Source of the DNA: Actinomycetes bacterium
GTDB taxonomy: Bacteria > Actinomycetota > Acidimicrobiia > Acidimicrobiales > Acidimicrobiaceae
Length of the DNA: 33,494 nucleotides
NCBI GenBank assembly: GCA_021810525.1
Contig: JAJZIP010000015.1
Location: forward strand, 1-33,494
Direction: 5' to 3'
Shown: positions 8,446-17,777 of the stretch, piece after piece
Layout of the letters: each line of letters starts with the position of its first letter
Numbering within the stretch: the first letter of the stretch is position 1
Notes under the pieces: generated by a model
Seen by the model: only the letters and a program-made list of their open reading frames with translations
Databases searched by the model: none
What the model was told of the DNA's origin: nothing
Translations under genes and position numbers: made by a program

Positions 8446-8617
8446 TCCCACTCCCGATCTCGTCGCATATTACTTTCCCACCTTACAGGGGTAAATCGTC
8501 CAGTCATTGCCAGCTCAACAGGCCCATTGCGCCCCGCGACGCAGGTGAAGTTGGCGGCGGCCTTCGCACACCAGTTTTTTGGAGAGGGAACGACTCAACC
8601 AATACGAAAGGACAAAG

Positions 8618-10702
8618 ATGAATACAGCACTTCGCCCATCCGGTGATATCGACACGATCTGTATAAATACCATCCGGACTCTTGCAATCGACGCCGTGGA
8701 GCAGGCGGACTCCGGCCATCCCGGAACTCCGATGGGTATGGCGCCGGTTGGTTACCAACTCTGGCAGTACGAGCTTCGTTTCGATCCCGCCGATCCAATC
8801 TGGCCAAACCGGGACCGTTTCGTTCTCTCCGAGGGTCACGCCTCGATTCTTCTGTACTCGCTTTTACACCTGGCCAAAGTGCAGGCGGTTAATCCCGCCT
8901 ATGAGACCGTTGGCCGGGCATCTGTGACCCTTCGAGACATCGAGACTTTCCGTAAGCTGGGATCGCGGTGTCCCGGCCACCCGGAGTATCGCTGGACGTC
9001 TGGGGTGGAAACAACGACAGGACCCCTTGGGCAGGGAGTTGCCAACTCGGTGGGTATGGCCATCGCTTCACGCTGGTTGGCCAACCGATACAACAGGCCC
9101 GGTTTCGATCTGTTCGATTATGACGTCTATGCGCTTATGGGCGACGGCGACATGATGGAAGGCATTTCCGACGAGGCCGCGTCACTCGCCGGTCACCTGG
9201 GGCTGTCCAAGCTGTGCTGGATCTACGACAACAACCACGTCACGATCGAGGGGAATACAGCACTCGCGTTCAGCGAAGACGTGGCCGGTGTATTTTCGGG
9301 TTACGGCTGGAACGTCACCCGGGTGAAAGATGCCAACAACCTCGCTATGTTGGCCGAGGCCTTTCAAGCATTCCGTGACGAGGCGCGGCGGCCAACTTTA
9401 ATAATCGTGGACAGCCACATCGGCTACGGCGCGCCTGACGTCCAAGATACCAGCGCAGCACACGGAGCGCCATTGGGTCCGGAGGAGATCAAAAAGGCCA
9501 AACGCAGCTACGGGTGGCCCGAAGATGCTAAGTTCATGATCCCTGATGGAGTTTACGAGCACTTTGCCAATGGGATTGGAAGCCGAGGCGGCTGGCTGCG
9601 CGAGGCGTGGATGTCGTTGTTCTCTAAGTACAGGCGCGAGCATCCTGAGCTGGCCGCTGAGATATGGTCCATGCAGAATCGCGAGCTTCCCGAGCGCTGG
9701 GATACCGACATTCCCACCTTCAGCCCTGATCCCAAAGGAGTCGCCACACGGGATTCGTCAGGGGAGGTTCTCAATGCCATCGCTTCTCGCGTACCCTGGC
9801 TCCTTGGAGGATCGGCCGACCTGGCTCCATCGACAATGACCCGCCTCACCTTTTCCAGCGCGGGTGACTTCGAAGAGGGCAGCTACGGTGCCAGGAACTT
9901 CCACTTCGGGATCCGCGAGCACGGTGCGGCCGCCATAGCCAGTGGCCTGTCGCTCTCGAAGGTTCGGCCCTACTGGTCCACCTTTCTAGTCTTTTCTGAC
10001 TACGCCCGAGGCGCAATCCGCCTGTCGGCACTTATGGAAATCCCTGTCATCCACATCTTCACCCACGACTCCATCGGCATGGGCCAAGACGGACCTACCC
10101 ATCAGCCGGTAGAACAGCTTGCCTCTCTAAGGGCAATACCAGGTCTCATCGTGATCCGCCCCGCTGATGCCAACGAAGTTGCCGAAGCCTGGCGAGTCAT
10201 CATGGAACTACAGCACAACCCGGTTGCCTTGGTGCTCACCCGCCAGGCCGTCCCAACCTTGGACCGCTCGCGTTACGCCCCAGCTACGGGAGTTTCAAAG
10301 GGCGGCTACGTATTGGCAGATCCTGCAAAGGGGCCTCCCGAGGTCATCGTCATTGCCACCGGAAGCGAGGTCTCACTGGCCATCGCTGCATATGAGGAGC
10401 TGAGCGCTGAAGGGGTACGCGTGCGAGTAGTGAGCATGCCCAGCTGCGAGCTGTTTGACCGGCAGCCGGCCGCTTACCGGGATTCGGTACTTCCTCCCGA
10501 AATCCTGCCTCGGGTGGCTGTCGAAGAAGCTTCCACTTTGGGGTGGCATCGCTATGTGGGCACCAACGGCACAGTCATCGGCATGCACACTTTCGGAGCC
10601 TCGGCTCCGCTGAAAGACCTTCAACTCAAGTTCGGATTCACCTCCGACAAGGTGGCCGATACCATTCGCCAGCAACTCCAACATCAGAGGAGAAATAGAT
10701 GA
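8618..10702 (+). CDS. tkt: Transketolase
   Basis: A 694-residue thiamine-diphosphate enzyme transferring two-carbon ketol units in the non-oxidative pentose phosphate pathway. N-terminal landmarks are QADSGHPGTPMG and LSEGHAS. The thiamine/Mg site GDGDMMEG begins at Gly175 and ends in the Asp-Asn-Asn of residues 204-206. The pyrimidine-binding domain follows (GIREHG, THDSIGMGQDGPTHQP), then the C-terminal domain with IATGSEV. Length is normal. The frame opens earlier, but the ATG at 8618 with AAAGGA upstream is the natural start. Its stop overlaps the next start by four bases (10699-10702), coupling it to the tal-pgi fusion. Confidence 0.95.
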   Translation: MNTALRPSGDIDTICINTIRTLAIDAVEQADSGHPGTPMGMAPVGYQLWQYELRFDPADPIWPNRDRFVLSEGHASILLYSLLHLAKVQAVNPAYETVGRASVTLRDIETFRKLGSRCPGHPEYRWTSGVETTTGPLGQGVANSVGMAIASRWLANRYNRPGFDLFDYDVYALMGDGDMMEGISDEAASLAGHLGLSKLCWIYDNNHVTIEGNTALAFSEDVAGVFSGYGWNVTRVKDANNLAMLAEAFQAFRDEARRPTLIIVDSHIGYGAPDVQDTSAAHGAPLGPEEIKKAKRSYGWPEDAKFMIPDGVYEHFANGIGSRGGWLREAWMSLFSKYRREHPELAAEIWSMQNRELPERWDTDIPTFSPDPKGVATRDSSGEVLNAIASRVPWLLGGSADLAPSTMTRLTFSSAGDFEEGSYGARNFHFGIREHGAAAIASGLSLSKVRPYWSTFLVFSDYARGAIRLSALMEIPVIHIFTHDSIGMGQDGPTHQPVEQLASLRAIPGLIVIRPADANEVAEAWRVIMELQHNPVALVLTRQAVPTLDRSRYAPATGVSKGGYVLADPAKGPPEVIVIATGSEVSLAIAAYEELSAEGVRVRVVSMPSCELFDRQPAAYRDSVLPPEILPRVAVEEASTLGWHRYVGTNGTVIGMHTFGASAPLKDLQLKFGFTSDKVADTIRQQLQHQRRNR

Positions 10703-13530
10703 CAGACCCAATCCACCAGGCCCTCGACCTGGGTCAAAGTATCTGGTACGACGGGATCCGCCGCTCGCTTTTGGCCTCAGGAGAGCTTGAGCGAATGGTC
10801 CAACAAGAGGGATTGCGGGGCATGACCTCGAATCCGTCAATCTTTAACAATGCGATTGCTGGCTCTTCCGACTATGGCGATGCCATTGCCGCGCTACGGA
10901 GCACGGGGCCGATGGATGCCAAGTCGGTTTACGAAACCCTGGCTATCGCCGACATCCGCGCAGCAGCCGACATATTTCGCCCAGTTTACGAGGAAAGTGG
11001 CGGCGACGACGGTTACGTCAGCATGGAGGTCTCCCCTGAGCTGGCCCACGACACGACCGCCACCGTCGCTGAGGCCAAGCGTTTGTGGGCAACTATCGAT
11101 CGGCCCAATCTGATGGTGAAGGTGCCCGGCACTCTAGAGGGGATGCCAGCTATCCAGGAGCTGATTGGCGCCGGCATCAACGTCAATGTCACACTGCTGT
11201 TTGGCCTTGCCGCTTACAAAGATGCAGTGCAGGCCTATATGGCAGGCCTTCAAGATCGTCTCGCGGGGGGCGGTGGGATTGCCGGCATCGCTTCCGTTGC
11301 GAGCGTCTTTGTCAGCCGTCTGGACTCGGCAGTCGAGGGCCGCCTCGACCGTTCCTTTTCCGGCAAGGTGGCCATAGCCAACGCCAAAGTCATCTACGCC
11401 GCCTCCAGGCAGCTCTTTTCAGGAGAACGGTGGAGTACCCTGAAAAGCGCTGGGGCGAGGACGCAGCGACTGCTCTGGGCTTCCACCAGCACCAAAGACC
11501 CCTCACTGCCCGAGCTGCTTTATGTCGAATCGCTAATTGGGCCCGACACGGTCGACACCGTCCCGCCGGCAACATATGAGGCCTTTGCCGCCCACGGCAT
11601 GGTGCGCCCTTCGCTGCAAGAGAACCTCGAAGACGCTCGAGCTGTCTTGGGCAGCCTCGGCGGCCAAGGGGTCGAACTTTCCGACGTGCTTGATCAGCTG
11701 CTCGATGAAGGGGTGCAAAAGTTCTCGTTGGCCTTTCGTCAGCTCCTCTCCTCTGTGGAAGAAGCTCTCTCCAAAAAAGTCGAGGAACATTCGTGGAAGC
11801 TGCGCCGGTCTCTGCCAACCGATCTAGCCAGCCAGGTGGACGCAACCATCGATGAATGGCGCGCGACCGGCAAGGTGGTCCGGCTCTGGGCTCATGATGC
11901 GACAGTATGGACCGGCCACGGTGAGGATGCCTGGCTTGGCTGGTTGGGCGTCGCACTGGACCAGAGCACACACGCACATCGCTATGAGGCATTGGCTATG
12001 GAGGTGCGCGAGGCGCAGTTCAGCGATGCTGTAGTGCTAGGCATGGGCGGATCAAGCCTATGTCCAGACGTGCTCGCCCATTCTTTTCCCTCACAGCCTG
12101 ATTTCCCACTACTCCACGTTCTCGACTCCACCGACCCCGAACAGATCAGAGCCATGGAGGAGACGGTCGACTTAGCCCATACGCTCTTTTTCGTATCCTC
12201 AAAGTCAGGCTCCACCTTGGAACCCAACATCTTCGCGTCCTACTTCTATGAGCGCATGATCGCGGCCGTGGGTATCGAAGAGGCAGGTTCACACTTTGTG
12301 GCCATCACCGATCCAGGCTCTCCTTTAGAGGCCCTTGCAAAAAGCAACAGATACCGCAGGACATACTTTGGAGTTCCTTCAATCGGCGGTCGATACTCGG
12401 CACTGTCGGACTTCGGAATGGTTCCCGCCGCTGCATGTGGAATCGACGTTGTTCGCCTGTTATCTGCGGCGGAAACAATGGCACACGCATGTGCTCCATC
12501 GGTTCCAGCACGGGACAATCCAGGGCTCGAGCTCGGGGCTGTGATAGGCGTGTGTGCAAATGCGGGCCGCGACAAGGTGACCCTCGTGGCCTCTTCCGGA
12601 ATTGCCCAACTGGGAGCGTGGCTTGAGCAGCTCTTGGCAGAGTCCACTGGCAAAAAGGGCAAGGGCGTGGTGCCCATCGACCGGGAACCGCTCGGTGAGC
12701 CTTCGGTCTACGGCTCCGATCGTCTATTCTGTTATATCACGGCAGCCGGTGACGACGATGCTGAGCAAGCCGCAAAGATCTCGGCGCTCGAAGCGGCCGG
12801 TCACCCGGTGCTGCGCATAGAGCTTGCTAATCGCTACGATCTGGGGCGGGAGTTCTTTCGTTGGGAGTTTGCCACAGCGGTGGCAGGCTCGATAATCGGC
12901 ATCAACCCCTTCGACCAGCCTGATGTCGAGGAGGCCAAAGTGCTCGCTCGTCAGCTTACTGACCGCTACGACCAAGAAGGTTCCCTGCCTGCGTTATCCC
13001 CGCTATGGGATGAACGGGGTATCAGGCTCTATGCCGATGACAGAAACGCTACCGAGCTGACTTCTGCAGTCGATTCTCATCCCAGTCTTGTCTCCTACCT
13101 CCGGGCTCACCTGGGCCGAGCTGGCGCTGGGGACTACGTCGCCCTGCTCGCCTATGTGCAGATGTCACCCGCTCACCAGGCAATTCTAACGCAGATGAGG
13201 ATCATGGTGCGGAACGCGAGCATGGTCGCCACATGCGCCGAGTTCGGGCCGCGCTTCCAGCACTCGACGGGGCAAGCGTATAAGGGCGGCCCCAACACGG
13301 GAGTGTTTCTCCAGATAACCTGCGATGACGCCGTTGAACTGCCCGTTCCCGGACATGGCTTCAGTTTTGGGGTGGCAAAGGAAGCCGAGGCCAGAAGCGA
13401 CCTCGACGTGCTCGCCGCCCGGGGTCGGCGGGTCCTGCGGGTCCATACTGGCACTGACGTGACCCATGGGCTCGAACAGATCCGTGATGCGTTAGGCGAG
13501 GCCATCCAGGCGGTTAGCTTTCACAGATGA
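10699..13530 (+). CDS. tal-pgi: Bifunctional transaldolase / glucose-6-phosphate isomerase
   Basis: A 943-residue fusion. Residues 1 to about 370 are transaldolase: Asp18, TSNPSIF (43-49), the Schiff-base Lys141 in VKVPGT, and the NVTLLF block. Residues about 380-943 are a glucose-6-phosphate isomerase with the sugar-isomerase motifs GMGGSSL (448-454) and SSKSGST (500-506), plus GGRYSALSDFG. Fusions of this kind are known from several bacterial phyla including actinobacteria. One chain would make fructose 6-phosphate by transaldolation and return it to glucose 6-phosphate, feeding zwf again. It is translationally coupled to tkt and followed after 144 bases by the aldolase. No frameshift or missing key residue was seen. 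Confidence 0.95.
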   Translation: MTDPIHQALDLGQSIWYDGIRRSLLASGELERMVQQEGLRGMTSNPSIFNNAIAGSSDYGDAIAALRSTGPMDAKSVYETLAIADIRAAADIFRPVYEESGGDDGYVSMEVSPELAHDTTATVAEAKRLWATIDRPNLMVKVPGTLEGMPAIQELIGAGINVNVTLLFGLAAYKDAVQAYMAGLQDRLAGGGGIAGIASVASVFVSRLDSAVEGRLDRSFSGKVAIANAKVIYAASRQLFSGERWSTLKSAGARTQRLLWASTSTKDPSLPELLYVESLIGPDTVDTVPPATYEAFAAHGMVRPSLQENLEDARAVLGSLGGQGVELSDVLDQLLDEGVQKFSLAFRQLLSSVEEALSKKVEEHSWKLRRSLPTDLASQVDATIDEWRATGKVVRLWAHDATVWTGHGEDAWLGWLGVALDQSTHAHRYEALAMEVREAQFSDAVVLGMGGSSLCPDVLAHSFPSQPDFPLLHVLDSTDPEQIRAMEETVDLAHTLFFVSSKSGSTLEPNIFASYFYERMIAAVGIEEAGSHFVAITDPGSPLEALAKSNRYRRTYFGVPSIGGRYSALSDFGMVPAAACGIDVVRLLSAAETMAHACAPSVPARDNPGLELGAVIGVCANAGRDKVTLVASSGIAQLGAWLEQLLAESTGKKGKGVVPIDREPLGEPSVYGSDRLFCYITAAGDDDAEQAAKISALEAAGHPVLRIELANRYDLGREFFRWEFATAVAGSIIGINPFDQPDVEEAKVLARQLTDRYDQEGSLPALSPLWDERGIRLYADDRNATELTSAVDSHPSLVSYLRAHLGRAGAGDYVALLAYVQMSPAHQAILTQMRIMVRNASMVATCAEFGPRFQHSTGQAYKGGPNTGVFLQITCDDAVELPVPGHGFSFGVAKEAEARSDLDVLAARGRRVLRVHTGTDVTHGLEQIRDALGEAIQAVSFHR

Positions 13531-13674
13531 GTTCCTCTGGCTGCCGCTCCGGGCCCCAACACCTTTGTGCCTGGCGCTGCTGCCCCTCGAACTCGCAAAG
13601 AATCAAGCGACGCCGATAGACAAACTCCATAGAAATACCAGCGAATCCACCATGACAATTTCCAAGGAGCTCAA

Positions 13675-14724
13675 ATGGACATCCACCAAATGCTGGGTAA
13701 TGAAGCTGATTATCTGCTTGGTCATACTTGCAATGGAATTCCCAAGGAATCTCTGACACTGCCCGGCCCCGGCTACATCGACCGAGTCATGACAAAGAGC
13801 GACCGCTCCGTAGCCGTCTTGCGTAATCTGGCACACATGTACTGCCATGGCCGACTAGGGGACACCGGATACCTGTCGATCCTGCCCGTCGATCAGGGGG
13901 TTGAGCACTCGGCAGCGGCCAGCTTTGCTCGAAACCCTGCATATTTCGACCCTTCGAATCTCTGTGAGCTGGCTGTAGAAGGCGGGTGCAGCGCCATTGC
14001 TTCCACTTTGGGGGTGCTAGGCATGGTCGCCCGCAGCTACGCCCATCGAATACCATTCATAGTCAAGCTCAACCACAATGAGCTGCTCACTTATCCAAAC
14101 CACGCTCGCCAGGTCTTTTTCGCCTCGGTTCGCCAAGCCTTCGATCTCGGGGCGATTGGTGTGGGCGCGACGATCTACTTCGGTTCCCAAGATTCCGATC
14201 GGCAATTGGTCGAAGTAAGTGCTGCCTTCGCCGAAGCGCACCGACTGGGACTCTTCACCGTGTTGTGGTGCTATCTGAGAAATGATGCGTTCAGCCATGA
14301 CGGAATAAACTATGAAACTTCGGCAGACCTCACCGGGCAGGCCAACTACCTTGGCGTGACCATCGAAGCTGACCTCATTAAGCAGAAGCAGGCCACGTGT
14401 AATGGCGGCTATCCCGCAGTCGACTTCGGCAAGACGGATCCGCTAGTCTACTCAGAACTCACCACAGATCACCCCATTGATCTCACCCGCTGGCAAGTGG
14501 CCAACTGCTATTTGGGTCGCATCGGGCTCATCAACTCCGGAGGCGGATCGGAAGGCACCGGTGACCTGGGCGAAGCTGTCCGAACCGCGGTCATCAACAA
14601 GCGTGCCGGAGGAGCAGGACTGATCGTCGGCCGCAAGTCCTTCGAAAGGCCCCTGTCTGAAGGCGTCGAACTTTTGCACATGGTGCAAGACGTCTTCCTC
14701 GACTCTTCGATCACGGTGGCCTAG
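13675..14724 (+). CDS. fba: Class I fructose-bisphosphate aldolase (FbaB/DhnA type)
   Basis: A 349-residue aldolase of the DhnA-type class I family. Strong family blocks are [75 protein letters not shown] and [18 protein letters not shown]. It cleaves fructose 1,6-bisphosphate to triose phosphates, or runs in reverse, and so joins the pentose phosphate cluster to lower glycolysis. The ATG at 13675 follows AAGGAG by about five bases. It is the last intact gene of the sugar-phosphate island; immediately downstream are two decayed carbohydrate genes. No terminator hairpin was recognised after it. Confidence 0.93.
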   Translation: MDIHQMLGNEADYLLGHTCNGIPKESLTLPGPGYIDRVMTKSDRSVAVLRNLAHMYCHGRLGDTGYLSILPVDQGVEHSAAASFARNPAYFDPSNLCELAVEGGCSAIASTLGVLGMVARSYAHRIPFIVKLNHNELLTYPNHARQVFFASVRQAFDLGAIGVGATIYFGSQDSDRQLVEVSAAFAEAHRLGLFTVLWCYLRNDAFSHDGINYETSADLTGQANYLGVTIEADLIKQKQATCNGGYPAVDFGKTDPLVYSELTTDHPIDLTRWQVANCYLGRIGLINSGGGSEGTGDLGEAVRTAVINKRAGGAGLIVGRKSFERPLSEGVELLHMVQDVFLDSSITVA

Positions 14725-14798
14725 CCATGGCCGCCATCGCATCAGGTTGTAGGGTCGGTGCCACCTCACCGATACGTCGGCACTAGTCGCCACCATCG

Positions 14799-15130
14799 GC
14801 CCTGGTTGTCTATTTCGGATCGTTCACCACCGGCCTTGCACCCACCTCCAGTTTGGCGATCAGCGAGATCCATCCTGCAGTTGTCAGGGGGGTGAGGCTA
14901 TGAGCGTTGCTAGCTCTGAAAACTGGGGAATGAACGTCATCGCCACCACATCCATTTTCAAGTTAAGTGACCTTTTCACGAAAAGCACCCTCTTGCTTTT
15001 CGCCTTTTTGACCATTCGTGCCCTTGTCACGTTTCAACGACGCGTGCCGGAGACAAAGAACCCCGGCCTTACAGAATTAGAAGGGGACCTTATGACAAGC
15101 AAAACCTCCAAGGTGATTGCACCAAGATGA
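14799..15130 (+). pseudogene. Sugar-porter MFS transporter remnant (C-terminal end)
   Basis: Translation gives the last membrane segments of a major-facilitator sugar porter (GlcP/XylE type): a helix ending YFGSFTTGLAP, the ISEIHPAVVRGVRL loop, which matches the family's E-(I/F)-P-x-x-x-R-G pattern, then a helix with NWGMNVI, another with STLLLFAFLTI, and the diagnostic RRVPETK block followed by LTELEGDL. A one-base frame change around 14895-14905 separates the RG loop from the following helix. Everything upstream (at least ten helices) is missing. It was probably the sugar importer that served this cluster. The 76-codon frame from 14900 is part of this remnant, not a separate gene. Confidence 0.75.
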
Positions 15131-15180
15131 TTCGATTGCTACGCGTTACCGACAGACACCAATTCACGCTCGAATTTGTT

Positions 15181-16639
15181 CTGCCGTGGATAGGAAGACA
15201 TTTTCTCCAATTTGGTACCTCTGGTCGTCCGCCTCTCGTGCCGAGCGGCAATCGTCGGCTATGTCGCGGGCAACACCTGCGCCCGGCGCTCGAAAGAGGA
15301 AGACGTGTCACGCCTGAAGCATCAACAAAAGCTTGCCGGGATGCCAAATCCCAGTCTCTCCTCGGTATGCCCTAGCTAGCCTGCGTGCGCTTGCCAGCTT
15401 GCCGGCGGACACACACGACAACAACCGGGACATGCAGCCGGCATGATCGAGCACGAGGTGCATCATGGCGAACTCGCCGTTCTCCACCTCATCCCTCACA
15501 CCCCCTGCTATGGTGCTCACGAAGTATCCACACTCAATGTGCTGGTCGCCGCACCGGCATGGCGACGACACGGGGACCGCAACGCACTCGAGGCATTCCG
15601 GCCCAACGTAAACCGGGCCCTGGCCTGGATCGGCCATGACGGCGACTCCGACGGCGACGGACTCCAAGAATACAAGACGCGTGCTCCCAATGCCCACTAC
15701 AACCGAGGTTGGAAAGAATCCGGAGATGCCATAGTCATGCGAGACGGAACGCTCGCCAAACTTCCAATCGCTTTGTGCTAGCACCCAGTCAAGGTCGTGA
15801 CCGCCAAGCGATCTTGGGCTAATGTGACTCACGATATCTTCGGTGACCGCAGGGTTGCCCTCCGACTGCGTTCTGAGGCCGATCGGTTAGCTAACCAGAT
15901 CGAAGAACGCTTTTGGTGGAAAGAGGAAGGCACCTACTACCTGGGCCTGGACGCCGATAAATACCCGATTGAATCGGTGTCATCCAATCCCGGCCATCTC
16001 CCGTGGCGGCAGGCAATCGAGCATGAGAGAGCGGCACGAGTCGTGAAGCGGGTGATGGCCTGAAGATATGTGGAGTGGCTTGGGAATTCGTACGCTCTCG
16101 CCTGACCACCTAGCCCATGACCCGCTCTCCTACCAACGAGGCTCGGTATGGCCACATTAGGACACTATCGCTGCCACAGGTTTCCGACCTACGGGTTCGA
16201 TGAAGACGCCATAAAATGCTGGTAGGTATCTTCGATGCCACCTCCAGATTCTCCTCACGCCGCCAGCCCGAGCTTTTCGGCGGATTGACTAGAGATCAGG
16301 GCGCATACCCCGTCCAATATTTCGGAGCAAACGTTACCCAAACATGGTCGTCCGGTGACCTTATCCACTTGGTCGTCACACTCCTCGGCCTCGAAGCCGA
16401 CGCGCATTCTGGGGGTTCCACACCTCCATCCAGCACTTCCTGCATGGATCTCGAAGGTGACTCTTCGACAGCTTCGCGTAGGCAACATCTCGGTAGACCT
16501 CCGTGTTGCAAGCCAGCCTGACGGCACCTATGGTGTTGACGTCTTAGCCGGTGGCGATGGCCTTGAGGTGAAGCTGGGCCGAGGAAAACCACATCTGGCG
16601 TTATTTCAGACATCAGGCCTTCTCGACGCTCGGCAATAG
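15181..16639 (+). pseudogene. Glycogen-debranching-type glucosidase remnant (amylo-alpha-1,6-glucosidase family)
   Basis: Across several frames the region reads as the C-terminal (alpha/alpha)6-barrel domain of actinobacterial debranching-type glucosidases: LPWIG, ALASLRALASLPAD, EHEVHHGELA, LIPHTPCYG, ALAWIGHDGDSDGDGL, GWKESGDAI, PIALC, SVSSNPGHLPW, GIRTLSPDHLAHDPLSY, QRGSVWPH, RQPELFGGLTRDQ and a C-terminal beta segment with VTLRQLRVG. It is interrupted by in-frame stops (TAG 15779-15781, TGA at 16061-16063, another TAG near 16156) and at least three frame changes. The N-terminal domain is lost. Several short open frames here are pieces of this one dead gene. It probably once released glucose from a storage or external glucan. 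Confidence 0.8.
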
Positions 16640-16886
16640 CCCCACTTGAGCGAAGTGGTCGCATGCCGATAGCTGAAGCGACCGGTAAGAAATGATTGAC
16701 ACGGAGTGCACACACCTACGCCTAGACAAGGTTGAGAACAAGTCTCACTCGTTTGAAGCTGGAAAGCTTTATAAGATACACTTGGTCTAGTCAGGATACA
16801 ACTTCTTCAATAGGAGGGGATGATCGGAACTCCAATTGCGAGTCCGACTTTCAAATTTGTGGTCTAGAAACGAGGTTGCTGAACCC

Positions 16887-17264
16887 ATGTCATCGTCAGA
16901 ATCTGGCCCTCCCAAAGAAGTTCAACCCAAGACGGATCAGTCGCCTCCAACCGATTCGATGACTTCAATCTCTGCTAAGACAATCAAATCGACGCGGGCG
17001 AGTAGAGCTTGGATGAGAATATTTCCATCGCTTATTATCTTGTCTGCACTTCTCATTTTCATCTTCCAGAATCTTGGCAGCGCCAAAATTACTTTTGTGA
17101 CCTTGTCGGGAACGATGCCCTTGGCGCTAGCCCTTCTAGTGGCGGCGGCCCTTGGGGGTCTCCTAGTGTTGGTGTTGGGCTCGATTCGTATAGCACAGCT
17201 GCGAAAACTGGTCCACAGCCACAAGAATCCTGTCACTGACAACGATGACTCCAGGAAAGGATAG
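16887..17264 (+). CDS. LapA-domain (DUF1049) membrane protein
   Basis: A 125-residue protein with a charged, Ser/Pro-rich N-terminus (about 1-45) and two hydrophobic helices (about 50-68 and 80-105) separated by NLGSAKITFVTLSG, followed by a short polar tail. The first helix ending IFQN, the short beta-like loop and the second Gly/Leu-rich helix are the hallmark of LapA/DUF1049 proteins. The frame opens 17 codons earlier, but the ATG at 16887 better fits a cytosolic leader; GAGG lies upstream at a long spacing, so the start is uncertain. It stands alone between the debranching pseudogene and the ABC operon. Molecular function in Gram-positives is not established. Confidence 0.7.
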   Translation: MSSSESGPPKEVQPKTDQSPPTDSMTSISAKTIKSTRASRAWMRIFPSLIILSALLIFIFQNLGSAKITFVTLSGTMPLALALLVAAALGGLLVLVLGSIRIAQLRKLVHSHKNPVTDNDDSRKG

Positions 17265-17777
17265 GCACGCGGTTTGTGCAATAAATCAGATAAGTACGAT
17301 TTCTGTCTGGAGTTCTGTCTCCATCGTCAGGGGAATATACTGGGACTGAAAGGCGAAATCCCCATATTCGCTCTTCAGCGCCGCAGTCCTTGAGAGCAGC
17401 TGGCACCAATCGACATTCTTGTCTTGCTAGCAGTCGAAAGATCGCCGTACAAGTCTCAACACAAGTAGGCCTCCGAACATCTTCTCTCATTGAAACTCGT
17501 TTTAGCCGGGTAACAAGCACTTACTGAGATGGTTCCCCCGAGAACCTCCGAGAGAGCCAAGTTGAACTTTCGGGCTTCTATAAGGGAATATTCCATAAAT
17601 GCTGTCACACATTTCTCAACGATCATCCGGCGCCAGCTCTCCAGGGAGAAATGCAATCCATTGTGCGATGCTTGACTTCACATAGTTACCGATATATCGT
17701 ATGAACTCACTGGGGGGATAGCCGAGGTCGACGTTAGCCGGCGCGAGGCTTCTGTTATTAGTAAGGTTCCACACAAT
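17265..17777. other. Gene-free interval before the ABC importer
   Basis: No convincing gene in 513 bases. On the minus strand two overlapping frames (around 17590-17730) give helix-like peptides (for example SEFIRYIGNYVKSSIAQW, then a frame change to TAFMEYSLIEARKFNLAL) that could be a broken gene, but I do not recognise the family. The promoter of the ABC operon should be here. Confidence 0.35.

Noticed and set aside
7714-8646. 310-codon plus-strand frame over rpiA
   Set aside because: It is antisense to rpiA, whose catalytic residues are all in place; the antisense product resembles nothing and has no ribosome site.
11390-11992. 200-codon minus-strand frame inside tal-pgi
   Set aside because: Arg/Pro-rich shadow translation of a well-supported gene.
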